Assembly: GCA_963921185.1 (NCBI GenBank)
Contig: OY992532.1
Coordinates: 6,553,620-6,617,619, forward strand
Direction of reading: 5' to 3'
Length of the DNA stretch: 64,000 nt
From: Dasysyrphus tricinctus
Taxonomy: Eukaryota; Arthropoda; Insecta; Diptera; Syrphidae
Shown here: piece after piece, positions 10,485-22,372 of the stretch
Layout: each line of letters opens with the position of its first letter
Position numbering within the stretch: the first letter of the stretch is position 1
The notes under the pieces: model-generated
What the model saw: the letters and a program-made list of their open reading frames with translations, nothing else
The model's database searches: none
Told to the model about the DNA's origin: nothing
Made by a program: the position numbers and the translations under genes

Positions 10485-11498
10485 AGCTACGGTTAGACGG
10501 TCAACGCAAATGGTCAACGCGTTGACTTTCTGTCAAGGTGACTTCAAATTCTGTCTCAGAGTTGTCTTGTCGTGTGATCTTCAACGCAGATTAATGTCGA
10601 AGTTTTGACGGCTGCGTTGACACTCTCGTTGACAAAAATTTAAGGGTCAATGTGATGATTATTTCCGTTGGCAGTGTAATCACTCTGTCAACGAAGTTAG
10701 GGCATGTTCACCTAGCGTTGACTATATTCTTACGTTGACACAGCAGAATTTGCTGGCATGTCAACGTAGCTTGACCTTCATATCAATCTAGAAAATGTTG
10801 CTTTATTTTTGAGGATTTGTAGTACCTACATCAACAGTTAAAATAACTTGACAGATGAGGAACGAACTACGTCAAAAGTATATTGCGATCCAAATGTCAC
10901 CCGATTGCCCTAAAATCACTTTTTTCCGAAGTCGTTAAGAAACTTCAAAAACTTCGATCTTAAGAGGTTTTTTAATCCATCGACATCGTAGCCATCCTTT
11001 GATGGAATTTGACAGTTGATGGCTTAACAGATGGAAAACAAACTATATTTTGACGGCAAAGGTCTATTTTGATCCAAATATCCCGCAATTTCCCTGAAAT
11101 ACCTTTTTTCCGGAGCAGTTCAAAGATTTTTGATTTTTTAGAGGTCTTTTCATCCATCTACAGTGTATTAATCGGTAACACTACTAGTACAGCCAAAGTC
11201 ATGTGGTCGTCAGCGTTAAAAATGATTGCGTTTTGTTCTCTTCAACTCCGCGTCAACGTGCATATTGTTTGGATGTCGTCAAGTAGTGTAATAGTCAACG
11301 TTTCACTTGTCAATTCGTTGACACCAAAGAGCACCAATCACGTTGACACATATAACACGTCAACGCATTTTGGGACAACATTGATGGATGGTGTAATTCG
11401 TCAACGTTTCATGCGTTAGCGCGGTCTACGTTGACAGTTCATTGACTATGTTTCTGGTGACGTCAAGGAGTCAATGCGTTGACCGTCTAATCTAAGCC
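10485..11498. mobile_element. Foldback MITE studded with GTCAACG motifs
   Basis: The ends share TTAGACGGTCAACGC in inverted orientation. The words GTCAACG, GTTGACG and close variants occur many times in both orientations over the outer ~350 bp at the left and ~300 bp at the right, while the centre holds the ~190-bp repeat. Flanks show TTA on the left and TTC on the right, so a 3-bp duplication is only suggested. Confidence 0.65.
10855..11160. repeat. About 190-bp repeat, ~1.6 tandem copies inside the foldback
   Basis: Units begin near GATCCAAATGTCACCCG and GATCCAAATATCCCGC and include CTTTTTTCCG, TTTTAATCCATC and GAATTTGACAGTT. They match the copy at 10040-10324 outside the hAT. Confidence 0.7.
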
Positions 11499-12290
11499 TT
11501 CGTCTTAAAGCTATGACGGTTCAATTATTGCTTTTTATTTGTACGGTAAAAGGGAAAAACAAAAATTTGTTATAAATATTTAAAAAACCGTTTATTTTTT
11601 TAAAAGATTTAAATTTTAGCTCATAAAGTTGTACACAAGAAAGATAACACTTTTTTCGGGAGAGCAACAGATTCTTAGAAAAAACACGCCGCAGTCGTAG
11701 TGAGGCACGTTTCCCTCAGAATCAGTTGCTCTAACGAAATTTCAATACATTTTCTCGATTAAACTGGTCAGGAAGTTCTTGCAGGTTTTTATCTAAATTA
11801 TTGATTGTATGATAAAAAGTAAGCTATTTTTTTAGTGCAAATTAAAATTTGCTTATGTACCCCTTAAAATATTAGAACCAGTCCAAATTAAGAGTAGGAA
11901 CTTTTTATTTAATGTTTAAGACACTAAGACGAAGCTCCACATCTAAATTCAGTTTTGTAAGAATTTTTTACTAGTTTTGCCATTTTTGTCTAATTTTCCT
12001 GGGCTTCTGACACGCATTCTAATAAAAACAAAGCGGTTGCACGTTACAGTCATGTTTAGTTGGTATTGGTAGGATGTAGATACATAGGATACATAAGAAA
12101 ACTATGGAAAAGACAGATGCAAAATAAATAAGTACATTTTAATATGTAATCGACATTGTGTGTCGTATTCATCTCAATGAAAAATTTCTTACACTTATCA
12201 AGTCCTCTGTATCGTGGGGGCCCCCTTATCTCGGGGGCCCCGTATCATTGATACGGCTGATACCGCGGTAGCTTCGCTACTGATCCATCC

Positions 12291-13035
12291 GCATTATAAA
12301 ATGTATATTATATATACCCGATCAAACGCAGGCGTTAGGTAAAGACAACTCATTTAAGATTTTTATTTGATTCCAATTATTCGGTTTGGTTCGACTGTTA
12401 GAGAATAAACAGAACTGAAACAGAACCGCTAGCATTCATTTTAAACAAATCGCTAAACAGACGGTTTGAATTTCACTTGGCGAATCTAACACACCCCAAA
12501 ACTGAAAATCTTTTTTTTCCCATCCTTTACTTTAGATTTCTATGATTTTTGAATTCGGTTATTTATGGAGTGGAATTTTTTTAAATCTTACGATATTTTG
12601 AAAATTATATTTTACGTTTTAAACCCTGTCATGCTAGACTTGGTTTGAGAAAATTCTAAACCTTCCACCTAGGTTTTCTCTAGACTCGATTTAATAAACC
12701 GATAGTAAAATGAACAAACAGAAATTATTCCGAGGGCAGGAAATTTGGAATAATTTTTAGTTCAAATGGTGAAATGGTAGAAAAAAACAGCTAAAGGCTA
12801 ACGGAGAAATACAGTTTAAAATTCCATATCCGTATACCATTTCATTAAGTGTCGGCAATTCTTTACATTACATGGTTTTTTATGCATATCACATATGGCA
12901 CAGGCCCCGGTTTGCCCCCCCATAGATCCGGGGCTGTAGAGTATCTACCTATCTATTATTTTTTAAGAAATTTTATGTCCCGTCAGTCCTTGATCATGAA
13001 AACTATGAGTTCGTCCTTACTAAACCGCACCAATA
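12291..13035. other. No gene recognised
   Basis: I see no flanked repeat and no frame with a recognisable domain in this stretch. Confidence 0.45.
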
Positions 13036-13435
13036 ATGTGTAATGACGGTAGGAGTAGGATGAAGATTGTATATTTTCTTATTAGGTTTCTCCTTAATTC
13101 GATGCTATCTCTAAACTCTTTCAACAAAACTATAGATCCAAAGGCATTTTGGAGGTTTGTCAATTCGAAAAAAAAACTCAGATGGGCTTACAGCATTCTT
13201 CATATAAAAAAATTGTCTATTACACGAAACCATCGATGTTTGTAATGCTTTTGCAAAAAAAATTTGAAAATCTTTTGTTGACAAGCCCTCAGATATTGAA
13301 GAATATTATTTAAGAGATTAACAGTATTACCAAATACTGTTTTAGACATTCTCTCATCATTCAACGATGATTATTCTTGCTTGCGTTCCAAAGCCCTTTG
13401 AACACAGTATACGAGAGTCTGGCATTTCGTACTAA

Positions 13436-13842
13436 GGGCCTGTTTTTCTGTGCGGGATCATCCTAGTCTTGGGGCTAAACCTGATTTAATTCCAAAAGCG
13501 TATTTTTCAGTCAATTGAAATCCTAAGTTAACTCACCTAATTTGGTAAGCTAGATCATGGATCAAATTGATGGCCCTTTCAGTTTTGTCGCCATATGAAT
13601 TTTGGCGGTGAAAATTATTCACAGTGAAATTTCATTTTGGCATCACATCTATTTTGATATGCGTGAAAGGTGTAGAAGGGTGATTTCCATAGTGTCACAC
13701 ATCAATGACAGTAGATTTTTGACAGCTGGAAGATAAAGTTAATCCTCAACTGAAGAACTGTTCCAGAGTTAACTTATTCTTTTTTTAAGATTAGCTAACT
13801 CTTATTTACTTCAGAGTTAACCCTAAACTGAAAAACAGGCCC
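13436..13842. mobile_element. PIF/Harbinger-type MITE
   Basis: GGGCCTGTTTTTC and its inverted copy GAAAAACAGGCCC bound a 407-bp element, and TAA flanks both sides (13433-13435 and 13843-13845). A 3-bp TAA/TTA target with GG-starting ends is typical of PIF/Harbinger. The arms also share GTTAACTC-type words. There is no coding content. Confidence 0.85.
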
Positions 13843-14162
13843 TAAGAGTACCTATTATTTATGTGATCCAAAAGATAGATTTGTGAGAAGAAAATCAACA
13901 GCAATAAATCTTCTAACCTTTTTGCATAAATGTGCTAATGCATTGGAAAACGGGAATGAAGTTAATCGCGCATGCATATACACTGACTCTTCGAAAGCAT
14001 TCGATCAACTTAGTCATGAAATATATTCTATACAAAAAAAAACTAAACTTAAAGCCTTTTTTTCCAACTTTTGTTTCATCATGGATAAATTCCTACCTTG
14101 AAAAGAGATCTTACCAGGTAAAATTCAGAAATTGTCTTTCAAACTCATTCAGTGATCACCCG

Positions 14163-14770
14163 CGAATCACAAAAGCCTGCAACTTACTCCAAACGTCTCC
14201 TCCATTCTTCACGGTCTGCAGCAAGGTATTTTAACTGTGGCCACGTCTTTCTCTGGGATTCTTATTCTGCTAAGACAGTTTATTTCCATGTTGTTCCTGG
14301 TCTTCCAACCCGCCGCTGTGCCCCCTGAAGATTCATTTCAAAAGATTGCTTTGCAATTCCATCGTTTGGTTTATCCTTAGTGTGTGACCAATCCATTGCC
14401 ATTTACGCTTTCTTATGTCGAAGTCCAGGCACTTTGACTTGTCCTGTGCCTTATTTGATATAATTTGTGGCCAGCGAATCTTTAGAATGTGGCGTAGACA
14501 GCGAATCACAAAAGCCTGCAACTTACTCGAAATGGTAGACGTGACTTTCCAGGTTTTGCAAGCATATAACAACACAGATTTGACATAGAATTCGGAGAAT
14601 CTCAACTTAGTGCCTAAGAAGATTTGACTGGATTTCCAAATTGGGGACAGAGTACCGAAGGCAGCACGAGCTTTATTTATTCTACTTTCAACGTCCAGAT
14701 CCGTACCACCGTTTGCAGAAACAATACTGCCAAGGTAGTTAAACTGTTCCACTTCTTCAACTGCCTTTTT
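14163..14770 (-). pseudogene. RTE-type non-LTR retrotransposon, 3' fragment
   Basis: The minus strand encodes the post-RT region. It has FNYLGSIVSANGG, then SRINKARAAFG, SVLLYACKTWKV, RCLRHILKIRWPQIISN and KRKWQWIGHTLR, in the order expected of RTE-like elements. The same protein is found at 54720-55150 on the plus strand, so the family is at least two-copy here. A 28-bp stretch around 14500 is repeated at 14163-14190, suggesting a small rearrangement at the 3' edge. The fragment lies inside the jockey relic in opposite orientation. Confidence 0.85.
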
Positions 14771-14995
14771 CTTAACCCACTTAAATGCCGAAATATAACT
14801 TTATCTAAGAAACGAGTAATGTAGTGATTGCTTTTGAATATTCAATTTCAGATCACACACTCTGTGGTGTTTTAAGTTTTAAAGACCTGGGTCTTCAGTT
14901 TAGTTTTGATCTAAATTTCATAGTAGGTACATATTAATTATATTGTAAATGGCGAGTTCCATGCTTGGATTTATAAAACACAATCCGTATGCTGG

Positions 14996-15655
14996 CTCTG
15001 GACCTTCACCTTTGGCACCTCATATATGGGATATTTTAAAGAGGAAATGCCATCTAATTGGTTAGAAGTTGGTCAAAAAAGGTCAACTAGTCCTAGAAAT
15101 TGGTCAGCCCTAGATAACTTGTAATCAAGGCTTAAAGTGCCACAAGGTCACGTGCGATTATTGGCACCTCATCTATGCGCAACTTCGAAAAAATGTACAT
15201 ATACCATCCGAAAGATCTCTAGGTTGTGATAGAAGATCAACTATTTTCTTTAATAGGTCAGCCATAGATTTTCTCTATGAATTTATAAAGCTCGTTTCAA
15301 AGTCACAAACAAAATTGTTGGCACCATATTCGAGTCATTAAAAAAAAAAGTTTGCCATTTAAAAGGCCACTTCACGGTTACAAATGGTCAGCCAGTTTCA
15401 GTAATTGGTCCGCTATAGATTTTTTTATATGCATTTTCAAAGATTTTCAAGGTCATAGCGATTTTTGGCACCTAATGTATGGGAAATTTGCAAAAAATTA
15501 AACCACCTGAAAGGCCTTTAGAACTATGTAAGAAGTCAGCTGGTTCTAGTAATTGGTCAACCATAAATTTTTTTAAATTAATTTTTTAATTTTTGGTCAA
15601 GGTCGTAGCGATTTTTGGCACCTCATTTATGGGAAATTAGCAAAAAAATTTATAT
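14996..15655. repeat. About 150-bp tandem array, ~4.3 copies
   Basis: TTGGCACCTCAT-like words recur near 15011, 15160, 15319, 15464 and 15615, each followed by ATGGGAAATTTGCAAAAA-like sequence, then GTCAGCT and AATTGGTCAGCC. The period is close to 150 bp with roughly 25-30% divergence by eye. The same unit occurs twice in reverse inside the hAT at 60454-61191. Confidence 0.8.
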
Positions 15656-15875
15656 TTCGACTGTATAGTTATTAACTAACGCAGGGGATCCCACCACGTA
15701 CAATTTTTAATTTGAACGCTGCCTCAGTTGATTTTAACATATCTACTAATCACTAGCACGCACTCATGATGAGCCTCTGATTGTAGAATGCAGCTTGCTT
15801 TAAGCACACTTCAACAAAGAATAAATTCTGATGTATACAAAAAATGCCATTTACAAAAATTTATTCAGTACAGTC

Positions 15876-16798
15876 CAGTGTTGCCAGAAACACCGATTTA
15901 TCGTAATTCTCCCGATTTTCAGACCTGTTTCCAAACACCGATTTTTGATTGAAATATGACACTTTTCCCCAATTTTCTATTTTTCTTAAGCTGAAGTAAA
16001 CCTATCTGCGCCAGAAAATTCGTTTTAATAACGAGTCGTTATTGTCACTTTACTACTTTACTTTCTAAAGAATACTTGAAGTTCAAGGAATGCAATTGTT
16101 TGAACTTAAAAGTATCTGAATGAATATGTGTTCAAAATAATTAAAATTAGCAATTTATTTTAATCAAAATAAATATATTTAAAATAATAATAAAAAACTT
16201 AAATCTTTGAAGAATTTTTGTCTCATCATCTACGTTTTCCTTTCTAGGACAAAAAGTCGAATTTATAAACTTTTTCTAACTAGACATCCGACCAACTCCA
16301 AAAAGATATAAGCTTTGTTCACTGTTGTCTTAAGATTTGACTAATTTGTCATTTTATTTAATTAAATAAGTTATATTTCCAACTACTGAAAACTTTTAAG
16401 AAAATCAGTATCAACCACAATCGTCTAAGAAATCTAATAAATAAGGGTGTAAATGTTTAAACATATAGCACCAATGGTGCTGCACCATATACAAGACTAT
16501 TAAATACCTAGGGGAAATTTTTATTTTTGATTTTGAAGTCTTACGTACTGTTTACTAACAATATAAAAATTAAAAATTAATTTAAATAAAATAAATAAAA
16601 CAAAGTTCCTTCTTGAAAAAAAAAATTACTTTTCACCTTTAAACAATTTTTAAAAAATCAACAAAAGCATTTTTTTTATAAAAATCGAGGTGCTTTTGAC
16701 ACCGGCGTGACTATTAGGGTTAAAGCTGTTTCCCCGATCTACACCGATTTCTAGAGTGGCAATCTCCCGATTTCAGAAAATATTTTCTGGCAACACTG
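15876..16798. mobile_element. hAT-type MITE
   Basis: CAGTGTTGCCAGAAA and its inverse TTTTCTGGCAACACTG form the ends, and the 8-bp duplication GTACAGTC is perfect (15868-15875 and 16799-16806). Subterminal TCTCCCGATTTTCAG-like sequence is shared by both ends. The 923-bp interior is AT-rich and non-coding. Confidence 0.9.
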
Positions 16799-16806
16799 GT
16801 ACAGTC

Positions 16807-19369
16807 AGTTCGGAGTTACAACATATACTTTGTCGCTCTCGAAAAATGTGTTCCTATTCAATTGAACGTATGTACTTGTACATATGTTCATATAATCACA
16901 TATTTAAAGGATAGGACCAGCATCTAACTAATGACTCTCTCTCTCAATTGAATTTCATTTGATTAACGTAGTTCACAAAAATAAAACAAAAATAAAAATT
17001 TCATTTGTCATATAGTTTTTCTTATTGTTTTCCTTGTTACTTTATTTCGTCTGTAAGCTCTTATTCGAATCCAAACTCCAAAAAAAAAGCAAAAACAAAC
17101 ATCTTGTTGATTTTCTATTGTCCTGCCGATAAAATAACAAGTACCTTCCTACTTCCAATTATTGCGGAAAAGTTGGGAGCGCACGGTTTGTAAGAATTGG
17201 GTTTTGAATGTCAAGGTTTTCAAAGAACCAAGAACCTGCAATTGATTTGCTCATGCTTTAAAACTTATTTCCACACAAAACTTAATCTTCAAACATTTAA
17301 AAAATTTTGTCCTTCGAAAACACTGAGCTTTAAAATTTATTTTAAAAATCACTTCAAACCAATAATTGCTTCATCCTTATTTGAAATAATTTTATAAATA
17401 AAATAGAACGCCATTTATGGATTAATTACGAGACTAAAAAATAGGCATTTTGCATTTGTATTTTTAATACCATTTAAAGAATATTAGTACTCGTACTCGT
17501 TAGTAATTTGCAACATTCTCCTTTGAACCTGGAATCATACTAAAAATTTTTAAAAATCGCTCTCAACTGCTGCTGCTACTTATTCATAATTAGCACCAAA
17601 TACAATTTAAAAATATAAACTAGAAATTTACTTATGAAGGTATGTCTAATATGTACATTATGTACATTTTTATTTTGTGTTATTTAATTTATTATTCAAA
17701 ATAAATAACGCGATGGGTGTTACCGGTATTTGTCATCCGATGCCAAATAATGAGTAGAAAAAGAATAATTTCTTATTCTCATTTAAAATGTTTGGTGAGG
17801 GTATAGAAACATTAATACACTCCAAGTCATAAGGTTAGCAGAAAAATTTTTTGAAGAGTTAATCTCATATTAATGCCGTTACATGGTTGCTGAACCAAAA
17901 ACAAACTTGTAGGAAGAAAGACTATTCTAAGCAGTTCCCATGCGAAAAAAAAAATCTAAATTTACAAAACCATTTCCCCCCATATTGAATAAACTTCAAG
18001 ACGAAAAATGTCTCTTGGCCTAAGCCACCCATTGAGTCATTGATTTAGGTACCCTAAATAAATAAACAATAGGCCTAAAAATGGAAAACAAATTTGTTTG
18101 CATTTTAATAATGCCTTAAGGTGAATATATTGTTTTTTTGTAACTGTAAGCCGACCATACAAAAAAAGAAATATTTTACTCACGACAATTATTTTCGCAT
18201 GCAAAACAATTTATGCATCTATTGTTTTGCATGACATTCCATGACAGCAATGGTTTTTTTCTTTTGCATGAAACTGTAAACCAATCATGCAAAAAATTGT
18301 CACCATGTCACCTCAATAATTTTTGACATGCGAAAATATTTGTTTATATTTTTTTTCGCTTCGGAACTGTAACCTAGGCTTTACAATTTAATTCATAATT
18401 TGAAAAATATTGGAACACTTCAAGTGGGACATGATTTTGAATACTTCCTATTTACAGATTATATAAAATCGGTTGTTTTCGAAGAAAAAATATTTAAAAT
18501 TACAAACATAACTTTCTTATTCAATAATTGAAATTGTTATTTTTTTTTTTTTTCAAAAATGTTTGACAAATATAACTCGATTCAAAAATGTAATAAAAAG
18601 ACAGACCTCTGACTCTCAAAAAAGATACAATACATTGTTGTAAGTTTTTAAAAAAAGTTTTGTTTGCATTTCATTTGCTTTTTTATAAGAGTACCCCATC
18701 TGCACTGTAACACATAGACCCCCCTTCTAAAATAATAACAAAAAATTTATATTGCGGTACTTTACAAGAATCCGTTATTTTTTTGCAGCTCCACTGTACG
18801 AACAGTTATCTTCCCTAAGCAATTATTCGCTGGATACAGCTTTGTAACTTTGTATTTAATACAGTTTTTGTTTCACATAAAATTTAAATACGAAACTGTA
18901 GGAAATCATATTATGTACAAAAAACTATTTAATATTTTTTTCGATCAGATGAACGAGAGGCGAGATAAAAGCTAAAACATCATTTTTTACTAAAAAATGT
19001 CCCCAGTTCTTCGACAAAAACTTCTCCTTGAAAAGAAATAACAAGTATGTTAGAATGCTTGTGAGCAAACATTTTGAAAGATATTTTAACGTCCAATAGG
19101 AGCCGAGAAAATTGCATTTACGTTGTTGGACGTCATTTTTGTTTCAAAATGGCGGGCAACGCAACAATTTTCCTGAAACTTCACAAATTTACTAGGTATA
19201 TTTGTCTGTGGTAGAAAAAGATTAGACAAAAAGTCTTTCAAACTGTACAAAATAATACCGTTTTTGACGATTTATTATTAAAATAGAAAATTGAGTTGAC
19301 TAGTTCTTGCAATCAGGGGGCGATATATCAACCAACCATTCTAAAATAATTTCCTTTTTGACGTTACTG
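16807..19369. other. No gene recognised; some inverted short words
   Basis: I found no domain-bearing frame in these 2.5 kb. At 18130-18365 the words TTTTGCATG and CATGCAAAA alternate with AACTGTAA, which may be the remains of a small foldback element, but I could not define its ends. Confidence 0.5.
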
Positions 19370-19906
19370 AAGGGTGTTTTTCTTAGACGTGTACTTTTCA
19401 AGAAGAAATAAAACGCATATAATGTTATGGCCAAGAATTTAGGTTTATTATAAAGATAAGGGTCTGCCATTATGTTTTAAATCGGTTCGGGCAAGTAGCT
19501 GCCGCGCCTGGCTCGAATAAAATCCAGCCGAGGCCCAATTTTCAGCCACTTTTTGCAGCAATTGGGGCCGTATGTCAGCAATTACGCGTTTTTAACTGTT
19601 TTGTTGGCTGTATGGCATGAAGCGCCGTCTTATTGGAACCAAAATTCGTCAACATCAACATCCTCCAATTCAGGCATGAAAAAGTCATTAATCATGGCTC
19701 TAGAACGTCTTTCATCATTTTTCATCGCAGCGCGCGAGCCGAACCATTATTTTGGTAATAAATTTGCACGATTTGCAAAACGTTGTTGTTATTCATTATG
19801 AAATGGCAAACCAAAGTGAGCATAAATCAAGTGACAGCTGTTAAAAAGACCAACTCCGAAAAAAGTATTTACAGATTGAAAACCACACGTCTAAAAAAAC
19901 ACCCTT
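19370..19906 (-). mobile_element. Mariner-type element, internally deleted
   Basis: AAGGGTGTTTTTCTTAGACG at the left pairs with the reverse complement of the right end (AAGGGTGTTTTTTTAGACG). The right flank has TA and the left has TG, consistent with an eroded TA duplication. The 537-bp element keeps only a piece of transposase. Confidence 0.75.
19553..19801 (-). pseudogene. Mariner-type transposase fragment
   Basis: The minus strand reads RSRAMINDFFMPELEEVDVD, then FWFQ, a stop, and DGASCHTA. This is the block around the second catalytic aspartate of mariner-type DDE transposases. Stops and a deletion follow, and the third acidic block is missing. It is a dead internal fragment of the 19370-19906 element. 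Confidence 0.75.
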
Positions 19907-20245
19907 TAGCTCTCGTACTTTTAAGATTATGTTTCTGATGGTAATATTCCTGAGGATTTTGTCACTTTCGGGGATGCGTTTTTGAAACTTCCGTACAATT
20001 AAACTGACGAAGAGCACGAATCCCATGAAGAGCATCGTAGAGGAAGCAGAAAACGAATTACTGGAGTCACTGATCACTGCCGAAGAGAAGTTGAATGGAG
20101 TGTCTACACCCTAGAATTGTTATCTGTGGTTGTTTTCAAAAATGTCTATTTAATTGTTAAATGATCGTCATTTTTTGACACAAATATTGCTATCGTCAAA
20201 TATGCAATCATTCTGTTTGCACAAAATCTTTTTGATCAACGTGAG

Positions 20246-20524
20246 TCAATTATCTTCCAAACGCACTTGACGTTTACGAACGCATTCTTTCTCTGGCTTC
20301 CCAATATATTTGTCTTCAACTTGCGATTTATAAAAATTCAGAATTGAACCACAGATAATGCTTTTACGAACATGTGACTTTAGAAAACTGCATGTTTGAG
20401 AATAAGAACATACTGATGTGCCATTATGCTTTCCGAAATTCGAGATGAATTTCTTCAGACAGTTTTCATTTTTGACAACCTTAAGATTAAGATTATTCAA
20501 ATAGAATTTTTTCTGAGTGTACAT
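20246..20524 (-). CDS. Unrecognised 92-aa frame, doubtful
   Basis: The frame runs from ATG at 20524 to stop at 20246. It is basic, has four cysteines spaced as C-x15-C-x4-C-x13-C (residues 22, 38, 43 and 57) and a very basic C-terminus. No known domain is evident to me and no repeat boundaries enclose it. It could be an exon or relic, but chance is possible in this AT-rich context. Confidence 0.25.
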   Translation of the reverse strand: MYTQKKFYLNNLNLKVVKNENCLKKFISNFGKHNGTSVCSYSQTCSFLKSHVRKSIICGSILNFYKSQVEDKYIGKPEKECVRKRQVRLEDN

Positions 20525-21045
20525 GTAAGTAAAGAAATGATAATAAAACTTGTAATGACGGCAAGCTTAAAATTGTGTGATCTAATGGTTTAAATTGTTA
20601 ATTTATTTAGTTTTTAGTTTATGGAATTTATTTAACTGTTTGTTCAAATAAATTCTGAATAAAATGAAACAGAGAAACAATTAGATAATTAATTTTTCAA
20701 AAAAAATTTTATTTCAAACAAAAGTATTTAACTTATATTAATATCTTGTACACTTATATCCTTGTATTGGTTTAGAAAATAAAGAAACCCCTGAGGAAGC
20801 CGGAAAAAGACAGAGAAACGTGCGTAGGGTAAACCAAAGATGAATTAGTTTTAATTAATTGCATTCATTTCAACTCATCTTATAGCCCAAATAACCACAT
20901 ACTTTTGATAAATAATCAAATAAAATGACTAAGAAGATTAAAGTCCACTCAGGTCGGAGTAATAAACCATTAATCGCACTCGAAAATTTTGAACCTATTC
21001 ACATGAACGGGAGTGTACTTAGATAGCGCTTCGAAAAAAATTTGA

Positions 21046-21053
21046 TATAAATA
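21046..21053 (+). promoter_or_regulatory. TATA box of the I29-type gene
   Basis: TATAAATA lies 56 bp before the start codon. About 25 bp further on, TTTCATTAGTT resembles an arthropod initiator. The related gene at 56853 has the same TATA-to-ATG spacing and a similar leader with a TACTTTTAGAAC-like word. Confidence 0.7.
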
Positions 21054-21108
21054 CGACAGAATAGAACAGAATTTCATTAGTTGACTTTTAGAACTTCCAG
21101 TTGAAACA

Positions 21109-21442
21109 ATGAAATTCACTTTGGTCTTATTGGTGGCAGCAGCCGTTCTCGGTTGTGTTTTCAGTTGTTCGGTAGAAGATTTTGAAAATTACAAGGTTTG
21201 TAGATATAAAGATTTTTAAAGTTTTCGTCTAACTGAAAATATTCTGGTTTAAGACCAAGTTCAACAAGGTTTATACTGATGAAGCAGAAAATAACAGACA
21301 CATGGAAATTTACTGCGAAACGGTGAAGAATATTGAAGAACATAACGCAGGTGACAGTTCATACACACAAGGAATAAACCAGTTTACTGATTTGAGTCCA
21401 GATGAATTTAAAAGTCACCTAGGCTTAAACACGAATAAATAA
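21109..21442 (+). CDS. Secreted I29-type cysteine-protease inhibitor, 91 aa, two exons
   Basis: Exons are 21109-21195 and 21254-21442, separated by a 58-bp GT-AG intron in phase 0. Residues 1-19 (MKFTLVLLVAAAVLGCVFS) are a signal peptide. The mature part carries the inhibitor I29 pattern seen in cathepsin propeptides and in stand-alone inhibitors of the crammer/CTLA-2 type: FENYKTKFNKVY, then the ERFNIN-like helix (EAENNRHMEIY, CETVKNIEEHN), then INQFTDLSPDEF. The tryptophan often found at the start of the domain is absent. Two cysteines remain after the signal. By family knowledge the product should bind papain-like proteases outside the cell; this is inferred. A TATA box lies upstream and AATAAA about 120 bp after the stop. 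It is intact with good splice sites, so I regard it as a live gene. Confidence 0.85.
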
Positions 21443-22285
21443 TCTTAAGTTTTGAAATATGAGTTTCTTCTAGAACCTGTTTTATTTGATTATTTTAAAC
21501 AATTAATTCTAGAAAGTATGAAAAGTTTTTCTACAGAATTATTTTTTGAATTAAGAAGAAAATAAATTAATTCATTATTCATCAAGCTTTTTATTATTAG
21601 ATCATCTTGGCTCTTGAATTTATATGGAATCAATTTAATGATAATTGGGGGGATAACTTGTTTGAAATTAGGTTGAAATTTTTAAACATTTTTAATGATA
21701 ATAAAAAGTATAGACAGTGCAGCAAAGATTCTCCAAAGCCATTGAAGCCAGAATAGCTGCCAGAATCTGCTTCTAAGATCGGCCTATCCTACTGTAGGTT
21801 TTCAAAGAGTTCGGAGAATAGAAGAACTTTATGGTGCCGTGAAATAAGACCAAGTGAAATAAGGGCAAATTTGAAAATGTGGCCTAATTTCACTTTGCAA
21901 TAGTGAAATAAGGCCAAATTTCCCTATTTGACAAAGATCTGTGAAATAGGACCAAATGCGACCATATTTCACTTTACGACCGTATATTTCGAGTATTTAA
22001 TAAAGAAACTGGTCTAACCTCGTATATTAATGTAAAAGAGTATTTAAATGTTAAGTGAATTCAATGCTTTAAGTTGATTAAAAAAGGAAATACCCTAAGA
22101 TATCTTATTTTGGAAATTGTGAGTTTCACAACTCACTGCTAAGCTTTAAAATTCTACGCTATAAAATGCCTTCCTTTGTATAGCTTACGCAACAATAACA
22201 GTTTATTAATTTCCAGTTTAGTTTAAACGAAAGTTGAAAATTAAATGCTTCCTAAAATTTGTGAAAAGATACGGAAGATGATGAT

Positions 22286-22372
22286 TGTAGAATGTTAATT
22301 ATCATTATTGTTCTACTAATGTCATCTTTTCTCATAGCTTAAGCCATCAAATGAATTACAAATAAAGTCAGC
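22286..22372 (+). repeat. 5' LTR of the decayed gypsy, truncated
   Basis: The sequence from TGTAGAATGTTAA to AATAAAGTCAG matches the 3' LTR copy at 38311-38348 plus 40826 onward. About 40 bp of its 3' end are missing where it joins the RT coding sequence. Confidence 0.8.

Larger units (their letters stand above)
10333..12282. mobile_element. hAT element, non-autonomous, 1.95 kb
   Basis: CAGTGGCGTAGC at the left and GCTTCGCTACTG at the right are inverted ends, and the 8-bp duplication ATCCATCC is perfect (10325-10332 and 12283-12290). Subterminal GGGGCCCCGTATCA-type words occur at both ends. There is no transposase; the interior is largely a foldback MITE and repeat units. Confidence 0.85.
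13036..14995 (+). pseudogene. Jockey-type non-LTR retrotransposon relic, interrupted
   Basis: The plus strand carries jockey-like blocks in order: DPKAFWRFVNSKK upstream of the RT (about 13130-13170), RKSTAINLLTFLHKC with YTDSSKAFDQLSHEI, the first RT motifs (13885-14020), WINSYLEKRSYQVKF (about 14080-14125), then KDLGLQFSFDL (about 14880) and MASSMLGFIKHN (about 14950). Stops and frame changes separate them. The relic is split by a PIF/Harbinger MITE (13436-13842) and by an RTE fragment in the opposite orientation (14163-14770). The FADD core appears to be missing. It ends where the 150-bp tandem array begins. Confidence 0.75.

Noticed and set aside
18130..18365. Foldback element suggested by TTTTGCATG/CATGCAAAA words
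   Set aside because: Clear paired ends or a target duplication could not be defined.
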